NCBI RefSeq assembly: GCF_031954365.1
Contig: NZ_JAUSVZ010000001.1
Length of the DNA: 64,000 nt
Strand: one strand, 5' to 3'
From: Brevibacillus aydinogluensis
GTDB lineage: Bacteria; Bacillota; Bacilli; Brevibacillales; Brevibacillaceae
In this document: positions 44,522 to 53,425 of the stretch, piece by piece
How the letters are laid out: each line of letters starts with the position of its first letter
How positions within the stretch are numbered: position 1 is the stretch's first letter
Program-made: the position numbers and the translations under genes
The notes under the pieces: generated by a model
Told to the model about the DNA's origin: nothing
Database searches by the model: none
What the model saw: the letters and a program-made list of their open reading frames with translations, nothing else

Positions 44522-44582
44522 TTTTGCTTACAAACCACTCGCAATACACGAATATTTTTGACGGTCGTAAGCAAAATGCTTA
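44522..44582. promoter_or_regulatory. DeoR operator-like repeats
   Basis: TTTTGCTTAC (44522-44531) and GTAAGCAAAA (44567-44576) are a perfect 10-bp inverted repeat. TAAGCA-AAA-TGCTTA (44568-44582) adds a third half-site. The last two cover the promoter spacer and -10 start of the DeoR gene, a position suited to autorepression. Confidence 0.65.
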
Positions 44583-44586
44583 TCAT
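44558..44586 (+). promoter_or_regulatory. sigma-A promoter of the DeoR-oxidoreductase operon
   Basis: TTGACG (44558-44563), 17-base spacer, TATCAT (44581-44586). The start of transcription would be about 27 bases before the DeoR ATG. Confidence 0.75.
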
Positions 44587-44619
44587 AGAGATAACTTTTC
44601 CGTAAACGAGGGAGTTACC

Positions 44620-45405
44620 ATGCAGCAAGAAGAACGTCTAGCCGCTGTCCTGCGCCATCTGCAGCGACACCAGCGGATCACTGTGGAGCAAATGTGCGAC
44701 TGGTTTGGCATTTCCCGCGACTCGGCCCGCCGCGACCTGGTCAAATTGGAGGAGCGAGGGGAAATCATTCGCGTCCGCGGCGGAGCAGTGCTGCCCACCT
44801 TGACCAAGCATGTGCAGAGCTACCAAGAGCGATTGAACAACCCCGCTGGCAAACGGGAGATAGGCAGGGCGGCTGCGTCGTTGATCCGCAGCGGTGACTA
44901 TCTTCTGTTGGATACGGCCACGACGGTGCAGTTTGCGGCGGAATGCATGTCAGCCGAACAGTGCGTAATCGTCACCAACTCCATTGACGTGGCCGACATT
45001 TTCAGCCGGAAGCGGTCGGCGGAAATACATCTGCTCGGCGGTCAGCTAAACGTCTGGCACCGCGGCTTGTTTGGGCCCAAGACGATCGCCGATCTGCACG
45101 AAATGCGCGTAGACAAACTGCTGCTCGGCGCGTGCGGCATCACGTCGGAAGGACTGACCGCCCAAACGGTGGACGAAGCGTACGTGAAAAAGGCAATGCT
45201 GGCATGCGCCGATCAGGTCATCGTGCTGGCCGATTCCAGCAAGTTTGGCAAGCGGCTGTTTCACAAGGTGTGCAGCCTGGACAAAATCGACATCGTCGTC
45301 ACCGACGCGGAGCCGGCGGAAACGGTTCGGGGCGCATTGGAGCAGGCGGGCGTGGAGCTCTTGGTCGCTTCCCGTTTGACGGAGCAAGGGGGAGGAACAT
45401 TGTGA
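44620..45405 (+). CDS. DeoR-family transcriptional regulator
   Basis: A 261-residue repressor. The N-terminal winged HTH (RITVEQMCDWFGISRDSARR, about residues 19-38) is followed by the DeoRC sugar-phosphate sensor domain (LLLDTATTVQFAAE, VTNSIDVADIF, LLGGQLN, GITSEGLTA, VLADSSKFG). ATG 44620 follows GAGGGAG. It overlaps the oxidoreductase start by 4 bases, which suggests that it senses a phosphorylated compound related to that enzyme's pathway. Palindromes over its promoter suggest autoregulation. The effector is unknown. Confidence 0.9.
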   Translation: MQQEERLAAVLRHLQRHQRITVEQMCDWFGISRDSARRDLVKLEERGEIIRVRGGAVLPTLTKHVQSYQERLNNPAGKREIGRAAASLIRSGDYLLLDTATTVQFAAECMSAEQCVIVTNSIDVADIFSRKRSAEIHLLGGQLNVWHRGLFGPKTIADLHEMRVDKLLLGACGITSEGLTAQTVDEAYVKKAMLACADQVIVLADSSKFGKRLFHKVCSLDKIDIVVTDAEPAETVRGALEQAGVELLVASRLTEQGGGTL

Positions 45406-46445
45406 AACAGGTAAACGTCGGGTTGATTGGATATGGATTATCGGGCCAGGTCTTTCATGCGCCGGTGATTCGGGCAGTGCCGGGATTAAAACTGGCGAAG
45501 GTCGTCTCATCCCGTCCGGAAAAGGTGCGTGCCGACCTGCCCGAGGCAGAGGTGGTCGCCAGCGTGGATGATCTTTTGTCTGACGATCAGATTGAACTGG
45601 TGGTCGTTGCCGCGCCAAACACCTCCCACTACCCGTACGCCAAGCAGGCGCTTTTGGCAGGCAAACATGTCGTGGTGGAGAAGCCGTTTGTGATCCGCTC
45701 TTCGGAAGCGGAAGAGCTGATCCGGCTGGCCGAGTCGCGCGGGCGCGTGCTCAGCGTCTACCACAACCGCAGATGGGACAACGATTTTTTGACGGTGAAA
45801 CACCTGCTGCAAACCGGTGCATTGGGGGAGGTTTTCCTGTATGAAGCGCACTACGACCGTTACCGTCCGGAGGTGACCGACCGCTGGCGGGAGCGGGATT
45901 TGCCCGGTTCCGGCATTCTGTACGACCTGGGTTCCCATCTGATCGATCAGGCGCTTCATCTCTTCGGTCTGCCGCAGACGGTGATGGCCGATGTCGGCGC
46001 GCAGCGTCCCGGAGCCAGGGCGACGGACTTTTTCCACATCGTGCTCGGATACGGGGCGCTGCGGGTGATTTTGCACGCCGGTTCGCTGGTCCGTCAGCCT
46101 GGTCCCCGATTTATGATTCACGGCGACAAGGGCAGTTTCATCAAGTACGGTTTGGACCCGCAGGAAGACGCGTTGCGAGCGGGACAGATCCCGGGAGGAC
46201 CTGAGTGGGGCAGGGATCGCAAAGAGACGTATGGACAGCTCACGCTGAGCGTGGGAGAACTGAACGTGAGCAGCAGCGTGGAAACCATTCCCGGCGCGTA
46301 TCAGACGTACTATCAACAGATGTACGAAGCGATTGTGTCCGATACACCGGCGCCTGTTTCACCTGTGGATGCGATGAACGTGATTCGGGTGATTGAATGG
46401 GCGGAGCAGAGCAGCCGGGAACAGCGTGTGATCTCGGTTCGGTAG
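45402..46445 (+). CDS. Gfo/Idh/MocA-family oxidoreductase
   Basis: A 347-residue NAD(P)-dependent dehydrogenase. The N-terminal Rossmann motif VGLIGYGLSGQVFHAPVI, the family EKPFVIRSSEAEEL motif and LPGSGILYDLGSHLIDQALHLFG are clear. It resembles the scyllo-inositol dehydrogenase (IolW/YvaA-like) branch, but the substrate cannot be fixed from sequence. GTG 45402 overlaps the DeoR stop and follows GGGGGAGG. Much longer in-frame sequence upstream is inside the DeoR gene. Operon partner of the DeoR regulator. Confidence 0.9.
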   Translation: MKQVNVGLIGYGLSGQVFHAPVIRAVPGLKLAKVVSSRPEKVRADLPEAEVVASVDDLLSDDQIELVVVAAPNTSHYPYAKQALLAGKHVVVEKPFVIRSSEAEELIRLAESRGRVLSVYHNRRWDNDFLTVKHLLQTGALGEVFLYEAHYDRYRPEVTDRWRERDLPGSGILYDLGSHLIDQALHLFGLPQTVMADVGAQRPGARATDFFHIVLGYGALRVILHAGSLVRQPGPRFMIHGDKGSFIKYGLDPQEDALRAGQIPGGPEWGRDRKETYGQLTLSVGELNVSSSVETIPGAYQTYYQQMYEAIVSDTPAPVSPVDAMNVIRVIEWAEQSSREQRVISVR

Positions 46446-46594
46446 TGGGGCATATCCGGCAGGGGGACTTCGCTGCTATAGGCACATGACCTGCCGACTC
46501 GCCTGAGCGATGAATGGTTGCTTGCCAATGCACGTTTGTTTCCATTATGCTATGATATTGAGACAACCCCATTAACATGAAAGGGTATGTAGTA

Positions 46595-47923
46595 ATGGAT
46601 CTTTTTTCATTCGCATACGAACAGCACGATTCGGGCAAACTCCAGCCGCTGGCGGCGCGGATGAGGCCGCGGACCGTGGATGAGGTGCTCGGACAATCAC
46701 ATATTTTGGCACCTGGCAAGCTGCTCAGGCGAGCGATCGAGGCCGACCAGGTCTCTTCGCTCATCTTTTACGGTCCGCCCGGGGCGGGGAAGACGACATT
46801 GGCGAAAATCATCGCCAACACGACCAAATCCCATTTCGCCGAACTAAACGCGGTGACGGCAGGAGTCGCCGACATCCGCCGCATCGTGGACGAGGCCAAA
46901 GACCGTCTGGTTATGAACGGTCAGCGCACGACGCTGTTTATCGACGAGATACACCGCTTCAACAAGGCGCAGCAGGATGCCCTGCTCCCTTGTGTGGAGG
47001 ATGGGACCATTATCCTGATTGGGGCGACAACGGAAAATCCGTTTTTTGAAGTAAACGCCGCCCTGCTCTCCCGTTCGCAGATATTTTCGCTCCATCCGCT
47101 GAACGAGGAAGAACTGCGGCAGGTTTTGGAGCGAGCCGTTACCGACCGCGAACGGGGCCTGGGAGAATTGAACGTCACGGTCACGCCCGAGGCTGCTGAT
47201 CATCTGATCCGGTACGCCGAAGGAGATGCGCGCAGACTGCTGAACGCACTGGAACTGGCCGTGAAGACGACGCCTCCGGATGAACTCGGCGTGATTCGCG
47301 TCACGCTGGAAGTAGCGGTGGAGTCCATCCAGCGGCGCGCTGTTCGCTACGACAAAAGCGGCGACAACCACTACGACACCATATCCGCGTTTATCAAGTC
47401 GATTCGCGGCTCCGATCCGGACGCCGCCCTGTACTGGCTGGCGCGGATGATCGACGCGGGCGAAGACCCCCGGTTTATCGCCCGCCGGCTGGTGATCTCC
47501 GCCTCGGAAGACATCGGCAACGCCGACCCGCAGGCGATCACTGTCGCTGTTTCCTGCTTCCAGGCGGTGGAGTTGATCGGCATGCCGGAGGGACGGATTC
47601 CCCTGGCCCAGGCGACCACGTACCTGGCGACGGCGCCCAAGAGTAACGCCGCCTACAACGGGATCAACCAGGCGCTGGCCGCGATCAGGAGAGACGGGCA
47701 CAAACCGGTGCCGCTCCACCTGCGCGACGCCGCCTACAAGGGTGCGTCCCGGCTCGGCCACGGCAAAGGATATCTCTATCCGCACGACTATCCCGGCGGA
47801 TACGTCCCGCAGCAGTATTTGCCGGACGGGACCGACTACACGTTTTATCAGCCGAAGCCGATCGGCTACGAGCAGGAAATTCGCTGCAGACAGGCAGAGC
47901 GCTTACAGATGCCCAGACCGTAA
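46595..47923 (+). CDS. rarA: replication-associated recombination protein A
   Basis: AAA+ ATPase of the RarA/MgsA/WRNIP1 family that acts at stalled forks. Walker A YGPPGAGKTTLAK, Walker B TLFIDEIHRFNK, sensor GATTENPFFEVN and the C-terminal tetramerisation region (RRLVISASEDIGNADPQA) are present. 442 residues. ATG 46595 lies 9 bases after GAAAGGG. ATG 46577 precedes that site. B. subtilis yrvN is the orthologue and lies in the same order before cymR. Confidence 0.95.
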   Translation: MDLFSFAYEQHDSGKLQPLAARMRPRTVDEVLGQSHILAPGKLLRRAIEADQVSSLIFYGPPGAGKTTLAKIIANTTKSHFAELNAVTAGVADIRRIVDEAKDRLVMNGQRTTLFIDEIHRFNKAQQDALLPCVEDGTIILIGATTENPFFEVNAALLSRSQIFSLHPLNEEELRQVLERAVTDRERGLGELNVTVTPEAADHLIRYAEGDARRLLNALELAVKTTPPDELGVIRVTLEVAVESIQRRAVRYDKSGDNHYDTISAFIKSIRGSDPDAALYWLARMIDAGEDPRFIARRLVISASEDIGNADPQAITVAVSCFQAVELIGMPEGRIPLAQATTYLATAPKSNAAYNGINQALAAIRRDGHKPVPLHLRDAAYKGASRLGHGKGYLYPHDYPGGYVPQQYLPDGTDYTFYQPKPIGYEQEIRCRQAERLQMPRP

Positions 47924-47954
47924 ACGTTCCCCCGGGTGGCGGGGGAACGAGCGA

Positions 47955-48128
47955 TCAGGTACGGGCGGTTCCGCCCGGTTTGTTGGGAAGATCGCCGTTT
48001 TCGTTCGGCTGTTTGCTCTGCTCGCTGGCTCCGAATCGCGCCTTGTGGGCGATCGTGCCGGCTGGATGGTCGTACAGCGCCGCAGAGGGATGGTTTTTTC
48101 CGTCTACCGCTTTTTGATTGGTGGCCAT
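47955..48128 (-). CDS. small hydrophilic protein, possibly spore-associated
   Basis: A 57-residue reading frame between rarA and cymR on the opposite strand. It begins MATNQKAVDGKNHPSAALYD and is rich in Asn, Lys, Gly and Pro, with no hydrophobic stretch. GGGGGTG sits 8 bases before ATG 48128. The composition resembles minor small acid-soluble spore proteins, but I cannot match a named family. A GTTCCCCC/GGGGGAAC hairpin at 47926-47948 lies just beyond its stop. Confidence 0.62.
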   Translation of the reverse strand: MATNQKAVDGKNHPSAALYDHPAGTIAHKARFGASEQSKQPNENGDLPNKPGGTART

Positions 48129-48238
48129 GTGCATTCACCCCCTGCAACGTAGTGTGTCCCCAACCGCCCGTCTCATGTAGGTCAATGGTCATGGAGGAGG
48201 TGGGCAGGGAGCGAGAGGAAAAAAGGAGAGTTGGTACC

Positions 48239-48658
48239 GTGAAAATTTCGACGAAAGGACGTTACGGCCTGACCATTATGATGGAATTGGCCAACCGCTT
48301 TGGCGAAGGCCCGATTTCGCTGCGGAGCATTGCCCAGCGGCACGATTTGTCCGAACATTACCTGGAGCAGTTGATCGCGCCGCTCCGCAATGCCGGACTG
48401 GTGAAAAGCATCCGCGGCGCATACGGCGGGTATGTCCTGGCAAAAAAGCCGGATGAAATCTCCGCCGGCGACATTATCCGCGTGTTGGAAGGGCCGATCA
48501 GCCCGGTGGAGTTCACCGAGGAGGAAGACCCGGCCAAGCGCTATCTGTGGCTGCGCATCCGCGACAGCATATCTGCCGTCCTCGATTCCACGACGCTGCA
48601 GGATTTGATCAGCTACAAGGATGAAGGACAGACGGACGGCTACATGTTCTACATTTGA
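48239..48658 (+). CDS. cymR: Rrf2-family cysteine metabolism repressor CymR
   Basis: Dimeric winged-HTH regulator. In B. subtilis CymR with CysK represses sulfur-uptake genes when cysteine is plentiful. VKISTKGRYGLTIMMELA, the recognition region LRSIAQRHDLSEHYLEQLIA and the wing SIRGAYGGYVLAKKP match CymR. The IscR-type Fe-S cysteines are absent. GTG 48239 follows AAAAGGAGAG. 139 residues, the same size as B. subtilis CymR. It precedes a cysteine desulfurase gene by 36 bases, as in B. subtilis. Confidence 0.92.
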   Translation: MKISTKGRYGLTIMMELANRFGEGPISLRSIAQRHDLSEHYLEQLIAPLRNAGLVKSIRGAYGGYVLAKKPDEISAGDIIRVLEGPISPVEFTEEEDPAKRYLWLRIRDSISAVLDSTTLQDLISYKDEGQTDGYMFYI

Positions 48659-48694
48659 CGCAACAGCGTACGAAGCAAAAAAGGAGAGCGCGAG

Positions 48695-49828
48695 ATGATC
48701 TATCTGGACCACGCCGCCACGACCCCTGTCCATCCGCGCGTGGCGGAAGCGATGCACCCCTATCTGACGAACGTATACGGCAATCCCTCCAGTCTGCACG
48801 GCTTTGGCCGGGAGGCGCGCATGGGCCTGGAACGTGCGCGTGACCGGATCGCTCACATTCTCGGTGCCGAACCGCAGACGATCGTCTTTACCAGCGGCGG
48901 GACGGAGGCGGACAACATGGCGATCATCGGGGGAGCGATGGCCCAGCAGGATCGAGGGCGGCACGTCATTACGTCCAGCGTGGAGCACCACGCCGTCCTG
49001 CATGCTTGCGCGCACCTGGAGCAGTTGGGATTTGAAGTGACGTACCTGCCGGTGGATGAGACGGGCATGGTCAGCCCGGAGGAACTCAAACAGGCGGTCC
49101 GACCGGATACCGTGCTGGTCTCGATCATGTACGGCAACAACGAAGTGGGGACGATCCAGCCGATCGAGGAGATTGGCCGGTTTCTCCGCGAACGGAACAT
49201 CGTGTTTCACACCGACGCGGTGCAGGCATTCGGCGTGATGCCCCTCAACGTCAGCGAACTGCCGGTGGACATGCTCTCCGTCTCCGCCCACAAGATCAAC
49301 GGCCCGAAAGGCGTAGGGGCCCTGTACCTGGGACGGAAGGTGCCGATTCAGCCGCATCTGCACGGCGGTAAACAGGAGCGGAATCGGCGGGGCGGCACGG
49401 AAAACCTGGCCGGCATCGTCGGCTTTGCAGAGGCGGCGGAGATCGCGGCCAGGGAGATGGAGGAGCGCGTCGCCAAGTACCGGCAGATGCGCGAAGCGAT
49501 GCTTGCCGTCTGGCGGGAGGCGGGCATCGCGTATCACGTAAACGGTCACCCCGAACGGCATTTGCCGCACATCCTCAACGTCAGCTTTCCGGGCGTCCAT
49601 ACCGAGACGATGCTGATGAACCTGGATCTGGCCGGCATTGCCGCCGCCAGCGGCTCCGCCTGCACGTCGGGTTCGCTGGAACTGTCCCACGTTCTGCAGG
49701 CGATGTGCCTGGACGATCCGGTCATGCGTTCGGCTGTTCGCTTCAGCTTTGGCATCACCAACACGGTGGAAGAGGTGAAGCAGGCGGCGCAAACGACGGC
49801 GGACATCGTCAAACGGGTGGCGCGGTAA
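48695..49828 (+). CDS. cysteine desulfurase (YrvO-like)
   Basis: PLP enzyme that delivers sulfur from cysteine. MIYLDHAATTPVHP, TSGGTEADNMA, PLP lysine K200 in SVSAHKINGPKG and the persulfide Cys C323 in SGSACTSGSLELSH (group I type loop) are present. 377 residues. In B. subtilis YrvO passes sulfur to MnmA for tRNA 2-thiouridine. Here the mnmA gene that usually follows is missing from this place, and a terminator comes after the stop. Cotranscribed with cymR. Confidence 0.92.
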   Translation: MIYLDHAATTPVHPRVAEAMHPYLTNVYGNPSSLHGFGREARMGLERARDRIAHILGAEPQTIVFTSGGTEADNMAIIGGAMAQQDRGRHVITSSVEHHAVLHACAHLEQLGFEVTYLPVDETGMVSPEELKQAVRPDTVLVSIMYGNNEVGTIQPIEEIGRFLRERNIVFHTDAVQAFGVMPLNVSELPVDMLSVSAHKINGPKGVGALYLGRKVPIQPHLHGGKQERNRRGGTENLAGIVGFAEAAEIAAREMEERVAKYRQMREAMLAVWREAGIAYHVNGHPERHLPHILNVSFPGVHTETMLMNLDLAGIAAASGSACTSGSLELSHVLQAMCLDDPVMRSAVRFSFGITNTVEEVKQAAQTTADIVKRVAR

Positions 49829-49897
49829 TCTTTTCAGACAGCTGCAGACGGTTGCGGCCGATGAGCCTGGGCCGGACCGATTCACAGAAGTCACAAC

Positions 49898-49933
49898 AAC
49901 CAGCAAGCGCACGAGGACGCTGCTGGTTTTTTT
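49898..49933 (+). terminator. intrinsic terminator after cysteine desulfurase
   Basis: ACCAGCAAGCG pairs with CGCTGCTGGT with one bulge, followed by T7. It ends the cymR-desulfurase transcript. Confidence 0.87.
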
Positions 49934-50063
49934 CTTGCCAATCGACGTGAAGGACGGCCCGTTTGCCGTCGGCGCGGTTGTCAGAGCTGGCAGAACGATT
50001 TTATAATCGAACAAGAGTTTCGGGGGAATCCCGCGGGATTTTCCCATCCGGGAGGCGTGTGCG

Positions 50064-52322
50064 GTGTCACAGCAGACACTTTCCTTGTTTGCCGAACCTT
50101 ACATACGCGGCTATGTCGCGCAAGAAATTTTTTACAATGAAGAAACGTGGTACGGTGTCATTCGTCTAACAGTGGAGGAGACTACAGAACCGGTGAAGGA
50201 TGCCGAGGTCGTGGTCGTCGGGAACTTCCCCCGGCCGCATCCGGAGGAGCTGTACACGTTTTACGGTGAGTGGAAGACGCATCCAAAGTTTGGGCAGCAG
50301 TACGCAGTCAACAGGTATGAACGGGAAACGCCCAAGACCCGGGCAGGAGTGGAGCGCTATCTGGCCAGCGGACTGTTTCAAGGCATCGGCAAGACGATGG
50401 CGAAACGCATCGTGCAGCATCTGGGCGTAGAGGCGCTCACAATCATCGCCGAGCAGCCGGAGCGGCTCGTGGAGGTGCCGGGTATCTCGGAGACGCGCGC
50501 CAAGCAGATCTACGAGTCGGTGATGGAACACCGCTCCCTGGAGCGAGCGATGGTGTTTCTCTACGAGTTTGGCATCGGCGTCCAGTTGGCGCTGCGGATT
50601 TATCAGACGTACAAGCTGGAGACGATGACTGTCCTGACGGAACAGCCGTATCGGCTGATCGAGGATGTCGCGGGCATCGGGTTCAAGCGGGCGGACGAAA
50701 TCGCCCGGGCTACGGGAATTGCCGCTTCCTCGGAGGAGAGGGTCAAGGCGGCAGCCCTGTACGTTTTGCAGGAAGCCTGCTACTCCGAAGGACACGTGTT
50801 TCTGCCGGCGGACGAGCTGTGTGAAAAAACGCTGCGCCTGTTGGACGAGTGCGGGGGACACCGCTTTCAGCCGGAGGAGATTGCGCTCGCCGTGGAATCG
50901 CTTTTTGTCGAGAGCAAAGTGGTCTGGGACGAAGACCGGGTCTATCTGCCTTCGCTGTTTTTTGCGGAAATTGGGCTGGCCAAGCGGCTGCGCTACTTTG
51001 CCGAACGGGACGAGTTTGGCGCCTTTCCCGCTTCGGAGTTTTACCGGGCGCTGGGCGCAGTGGAAGAAGAGCTGGGCATCACGTACGCCCAAACGCAGCG
51101 GGATGCGATCGAGCAGGCGATCAAATCCGGACTGATGCTCTTGACCGGCGGTCCCGGCACGGGGAAAACGACGGTGATTCGCGGGATCTGTCGCGTGTTT
51201 GCCCAACTGCACGGCATTTCGCTAGACCTGAAGACCTACGACGAAGAAAATCCCTTCCCCATCCTGCTGGTCGCTCCCACCGGTCGGGCAGCCAAACGCA
51301 TGTCGGAGACAACCGGTCTGCCAGCGATGACCATTCACCGCCTCCTCGGTTGGAAAGGGGACAGCTTTCAGCACGACGCGGAGCATCCGATCCGGGGACG
51401 GCTGTTGATCGTCGACGAGATGTCGATGGTGGACGTCTGGCTGGCCAATCAGCTGTTTCGCGCCGTGCAGGACGAGATGCAGGTGATTATGGTGGGCGAC
51501 CCGGATCAGCTGCCGTCGGTCGGCCCCGGCAACGTGCTGCAGGACATGATCCGCTCGGGTCTGTTGCCGCGCGTACAGCTCAGCGAGATTTACCGGCAGG
51601 CGCAGGAGTCCTCGATCATCCGGCTGGCTCACGATGTCCGCAAGGGATTGGTCCCGTCCGATTTGTTGGCCACGACGCCTGACCGTCGATTTTTCACAAG
51701 TTCGCCACAAGATGTGGTGGAAGCGGTGAAACAAATCTGCGCCGGAGCCGTAAAGAAAGGGTATACGGCCAAAGATGTACAAGTCCTCGCTCCCATGTAC
51801 AAGGGAAATGCCGGAGTAAACCGGCTGAACGAAGAGCTGCAGCAACTGTTCAATCCCAAGACTGAACAAAAGCGGGAGGTGACGTTTGGCGACACCGTCT
51901 TCCGCACCGGGGACAAGGTGCTGCAGTTGGTCAACAACGCCGAGGAACAGGTGTTCAACGGCGACATGGGAGAAATTGTCGCCATTTTTTACCCGAATGA
52001 AAACGCAGAGAACACCGAGATGATGGTCGTTTCCTTTGACGGCCGGGAAGTGGTGTACAAGCGTTCGGAGTATCACCAGCTCACACTGGCCTACTGCTGC
52101 TCCGTGCACAAGTCGCAGGGCAGCGAGTTTCCCATCGTGGTCATGCCGTTTGTCCGCAGCTACCACCGCATGCTGCGGCGCAAGCTGGTGTATACGGGAA
52201 TTACCCGCAGCAAGTCGTTTTTGATCATGTGCGGGGAGCCGGATGCGTTTCGCCTCGCGGTAGAGACCGACGAAGAGGGCGTGCGCTACAGCTATTTGGA
52301 AGAGCGATTGAAGCAAGGGTGA
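50064..52322 (+). CDS. recD2: RecD2-family 5'-3' DNA helicase
   Basis: SF1B helicase acting in replication-fork repair without RecBC. The N-terminal OB region, tandem helix-hairpin-helix domain (GLFQGIGKTMAKRIVQHLG, VEVPGISETRAKQI), Walker A LLTGGPGTGKTTVIRG near residue 355, motif II LLIVDEMSMVDVWLANQL, GDPDQLPSVGPGNVLQDMI and motif VI YTGITRSKSFLIMCG are all visible. 752 residues. GTG 50064 follows GGGAGGCG. B. subtilis yrrC is the orthologue. Confidence 0.95.
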   Translation: MSQQTLSLFAEPYIRGYVAQEIFYNEETWYGVIRLTVEETTEPVKDAEVVVVGNFPRPHPEELYTFYGEWKTHPKFGQQYAVNRYERETPKTRAGVERYLASGLFQGIGKTMAKRIVQHLGVEALTIIAEQPERLVEVPGISETRAKQIYESVMEHRSLERAMVFLYEFGIGVQLALRIYQTYKLETMTVLTEQPYRLIEDVAGIGFKRADEIARATGIAASSEERVKAAALYVLQEACYSEGHVFLPADELCEKTLRLLDECGGHRFQPEEIALAVESLFVESKVVWDEDRVYLPSLFFAEIGLAKRLRYFAERDEFGAFPASEFYRALGAVEEELGITYAQTQRDAIEQAIKSGLMLLTGGPGTGKTTVIRGICRVFAQLHGISLDLKTYDEENPFPILLVAPTGRAAKRMSETTGLPAMTIHRLLGWKGDSFQHDAEHPIRGRLLIVDEMSMVDVWLANQLFRAVQDEMQVIMVGDPDQLPSVGPGNVLQDMIRSGLLPRVQLSEIYRQAQESSIIRLAHDVRKGLVPSDLLATTPDRRFFTSSPQDVVEAVKQICAGAVKKGYTAKDVQVLAPMYKGNAGVNRLNEELQQLFNPKTEQKREVTFGDTVFRTGDKVLQLVNNAEEQVFNGDMGEIVAIFYPNENAENTEMMVVSFDGREVVYKRSEYHQLTLAYCCSVHKSQGSEFPIVVMPFVRSYHRMLRRKLVYTGITRSKSFLIMCGEPDAFRLAVETDEEGVRYSYLEERLKQG

Positions 52323-52399
52323 GCCTTGGAACAAGTTGTTCCGCATGGATCGTCCCGCACCGCTTGATACTAAAGAAAGCGGAAGGGGGATGTCCCGAC

Positions 52400-52897
52400 A
52401 TGCGCAAGGCATTGGATGTAATCGGCTTGCCGATCGTCTGCCTGGAAACGGGGGAAGAGATCGGCACGGTCCGTGACATTCTCTGTGACTCCGCCTGGCG
52501 TGTAAGGGGGGTCTTGCTAAGCGAACAGGGCTGGTTCCACCCTGGCACCTGCATTCCTTCCGAACGCATCCACGCGGTAGGGGAATCCTGCCTTACCGTG
52601 ACGGGCAAAGACGCCATCACCTCCCTTGACCGTCTCGCCGACCTGCCGCTCACCGGCATCCTGACGGGCAGAACAAAGCTGAAGGGGAAAACGGTCATCA
52701 CCGCTTCCGGGGAACGCTTGGGCATACTGGAAGATGTTTACTTCTCTGCGGATTGGGAGAAACTTGTAGGGTACGAACTATCGAACGGTTGGCTTGCGGA
52801 CATTACCGAAGGGCGCAAACGCCTGTCCGCGCCACCTTCCGTCATCGTCGGGGAAGAAAACCTGATCGTGCCGGACTGGGTTCGCAGCCAGGCGTGA
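52400..52897 (+). CDS. PRC-barrel domain protein (YrrD-like)
   Basis: A 165-residue protein of two PRC-barrel repeats: ETGEEIGTVRDILCDSAWRV in the first and SGERLGILEDVYFSADW in the second. The family occurs in RNA-processing and membrane-linked proteins. In B. subtilis yrrD follows recD2 as here. ATG 52400 lies 10 bases after GGAAGGGGG. The long upstream in-frame stretch is inside recD2 on another frame. The exact role is unknown. Confidence 0.85.
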   Translation: MRKALDVIGLPIVCLETGEEIGTVRDILCDSAWRVRGVLLSEQGWFHPGTCIPSERIHAVGESCLTVTGKDAITSLDRLADLPLTGILTGRTKLKGKTVITASGERLGILEDVYFSADWEKLVGYELSNGWLADITEGRKRLSAPPSVIVGEENLIVPDWVRSQA

Positions 52898-52913
52898 AAG
52901 GGAGGAATTGCGT

Positions 52914-53123
52914 GTGATGCGTGTCATATGCCCGAACTGCGGTTCCAAAGACATCGGCAAGATTGGAACCACGCAGTATTACTGTTGGAACTGCTTCATC
53001 GAGATGAGCGTCGACGGCGACCAGATTGCTTCCGTCTACCAGGTGGAAGAGGATGGCTCGCTGCATTCGCTCAACGACCTGTTTATCGACGACCAGAATG
53101 TTTCCGCCCAGTTGAACATGTGA
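52914..53123 (+). CDS. small zinc-ribbon protein
   Basis: A 69-residue protein with a four-cysteine zinc ribbon: CPNCG near the start and CWNC about 18 residues later. The acidic C-terminal half contains YQVEEDGSLHSLNDLF. GGAGG (52901-52905) is 8 bases before GTG 52914. ATG 52917 is an alternative. It lies 16 bases after the PRC-barrel gene, so cotranscription is likely. Function unknown. Small proteins occur at this place in B. subtilis too. Confidence 0.78.
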   Translation: MMRVICPNCGSKDIGKIGTTQYYCWNCFIEMSVDGDQIASVYQVEEDGSLHSLNDLFIDDQNVSAQLNM

Positions 53124-53158
53124 ACAGACGGCCCATTACCCGAGGAGGTGTCATCGGC

Positions 53159-53347
53159 ATGTCCGGACGCAATCTGATTGGCGTGATTGCCGCCAGCGGT
53201 CTGATCGCGGCGGTCGGGTTTATGGTCTCACCGCGGCGGCGCAAACGGCGGTTTGGGATTCGGGTCAACCGCATGCCCGTTTCGCTGCGCAACATGATGA
53301 ACGTGATCAACATGAGCCGCTCGCTGCTTCGCGCCGTCGCCCGTTAG
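53159..53347 (+). CDS. small membrane protein with basic tail
   Basis: A 62-residue protein with one transmembrane helix (NLIGVIAASGLIAAVGFMV) and a strongly basic cytosolic segment (PRRRKRRFGIRVNR) followed by an amphipathic helix. GAGGAGGTG precedes ATG 53159. It lies 35 bases after the zinc-ribbon gene and before a terminator. Unknown function. Confidence 0.75.
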   Translation: MSGRNLIGVIAASGLIAAVGFMVSPRRRKRRFGIRVNRMPVSLRNMMNVINMSRSLLRAVAR

Positions 53348-53384
53348 CCGGTGTCACATGGCAAGCGGAAAAGTCCATGAAGAC

Positions 53385-53421
53385 AGCCCGAACGGTCCAC
53401 TGCCGTTCGGGCTGCTTTTTT
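53385..53421 (+). terminator. intrinsic terminator
   Basis: AGCCCGAACGG (53385-53395) pairs perfectly with CCGTTCGGGCT (53403-53413), followed by a T run to 53421. It separates the recD2 cluster from the convergent TerC-family gene. Confidence 0.92.
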
Positions 53422-53425
53422 GCGG

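Noticed and set aside
46446..46576. GGCAGG...CCTGCC pairing in the spacer before rarA
   Set aside because: No terminator tract, no known RNA hallmark and weak pairing. Treated as ordinary intergenic sequence.
47926..47948. GTTCCCCC/GGGGGAAC hairpin after rarA
   Set aside because: Perfect stem but no T run on the plus strand. It may help end the small minus-strand gene, but I do not call it a terminator.
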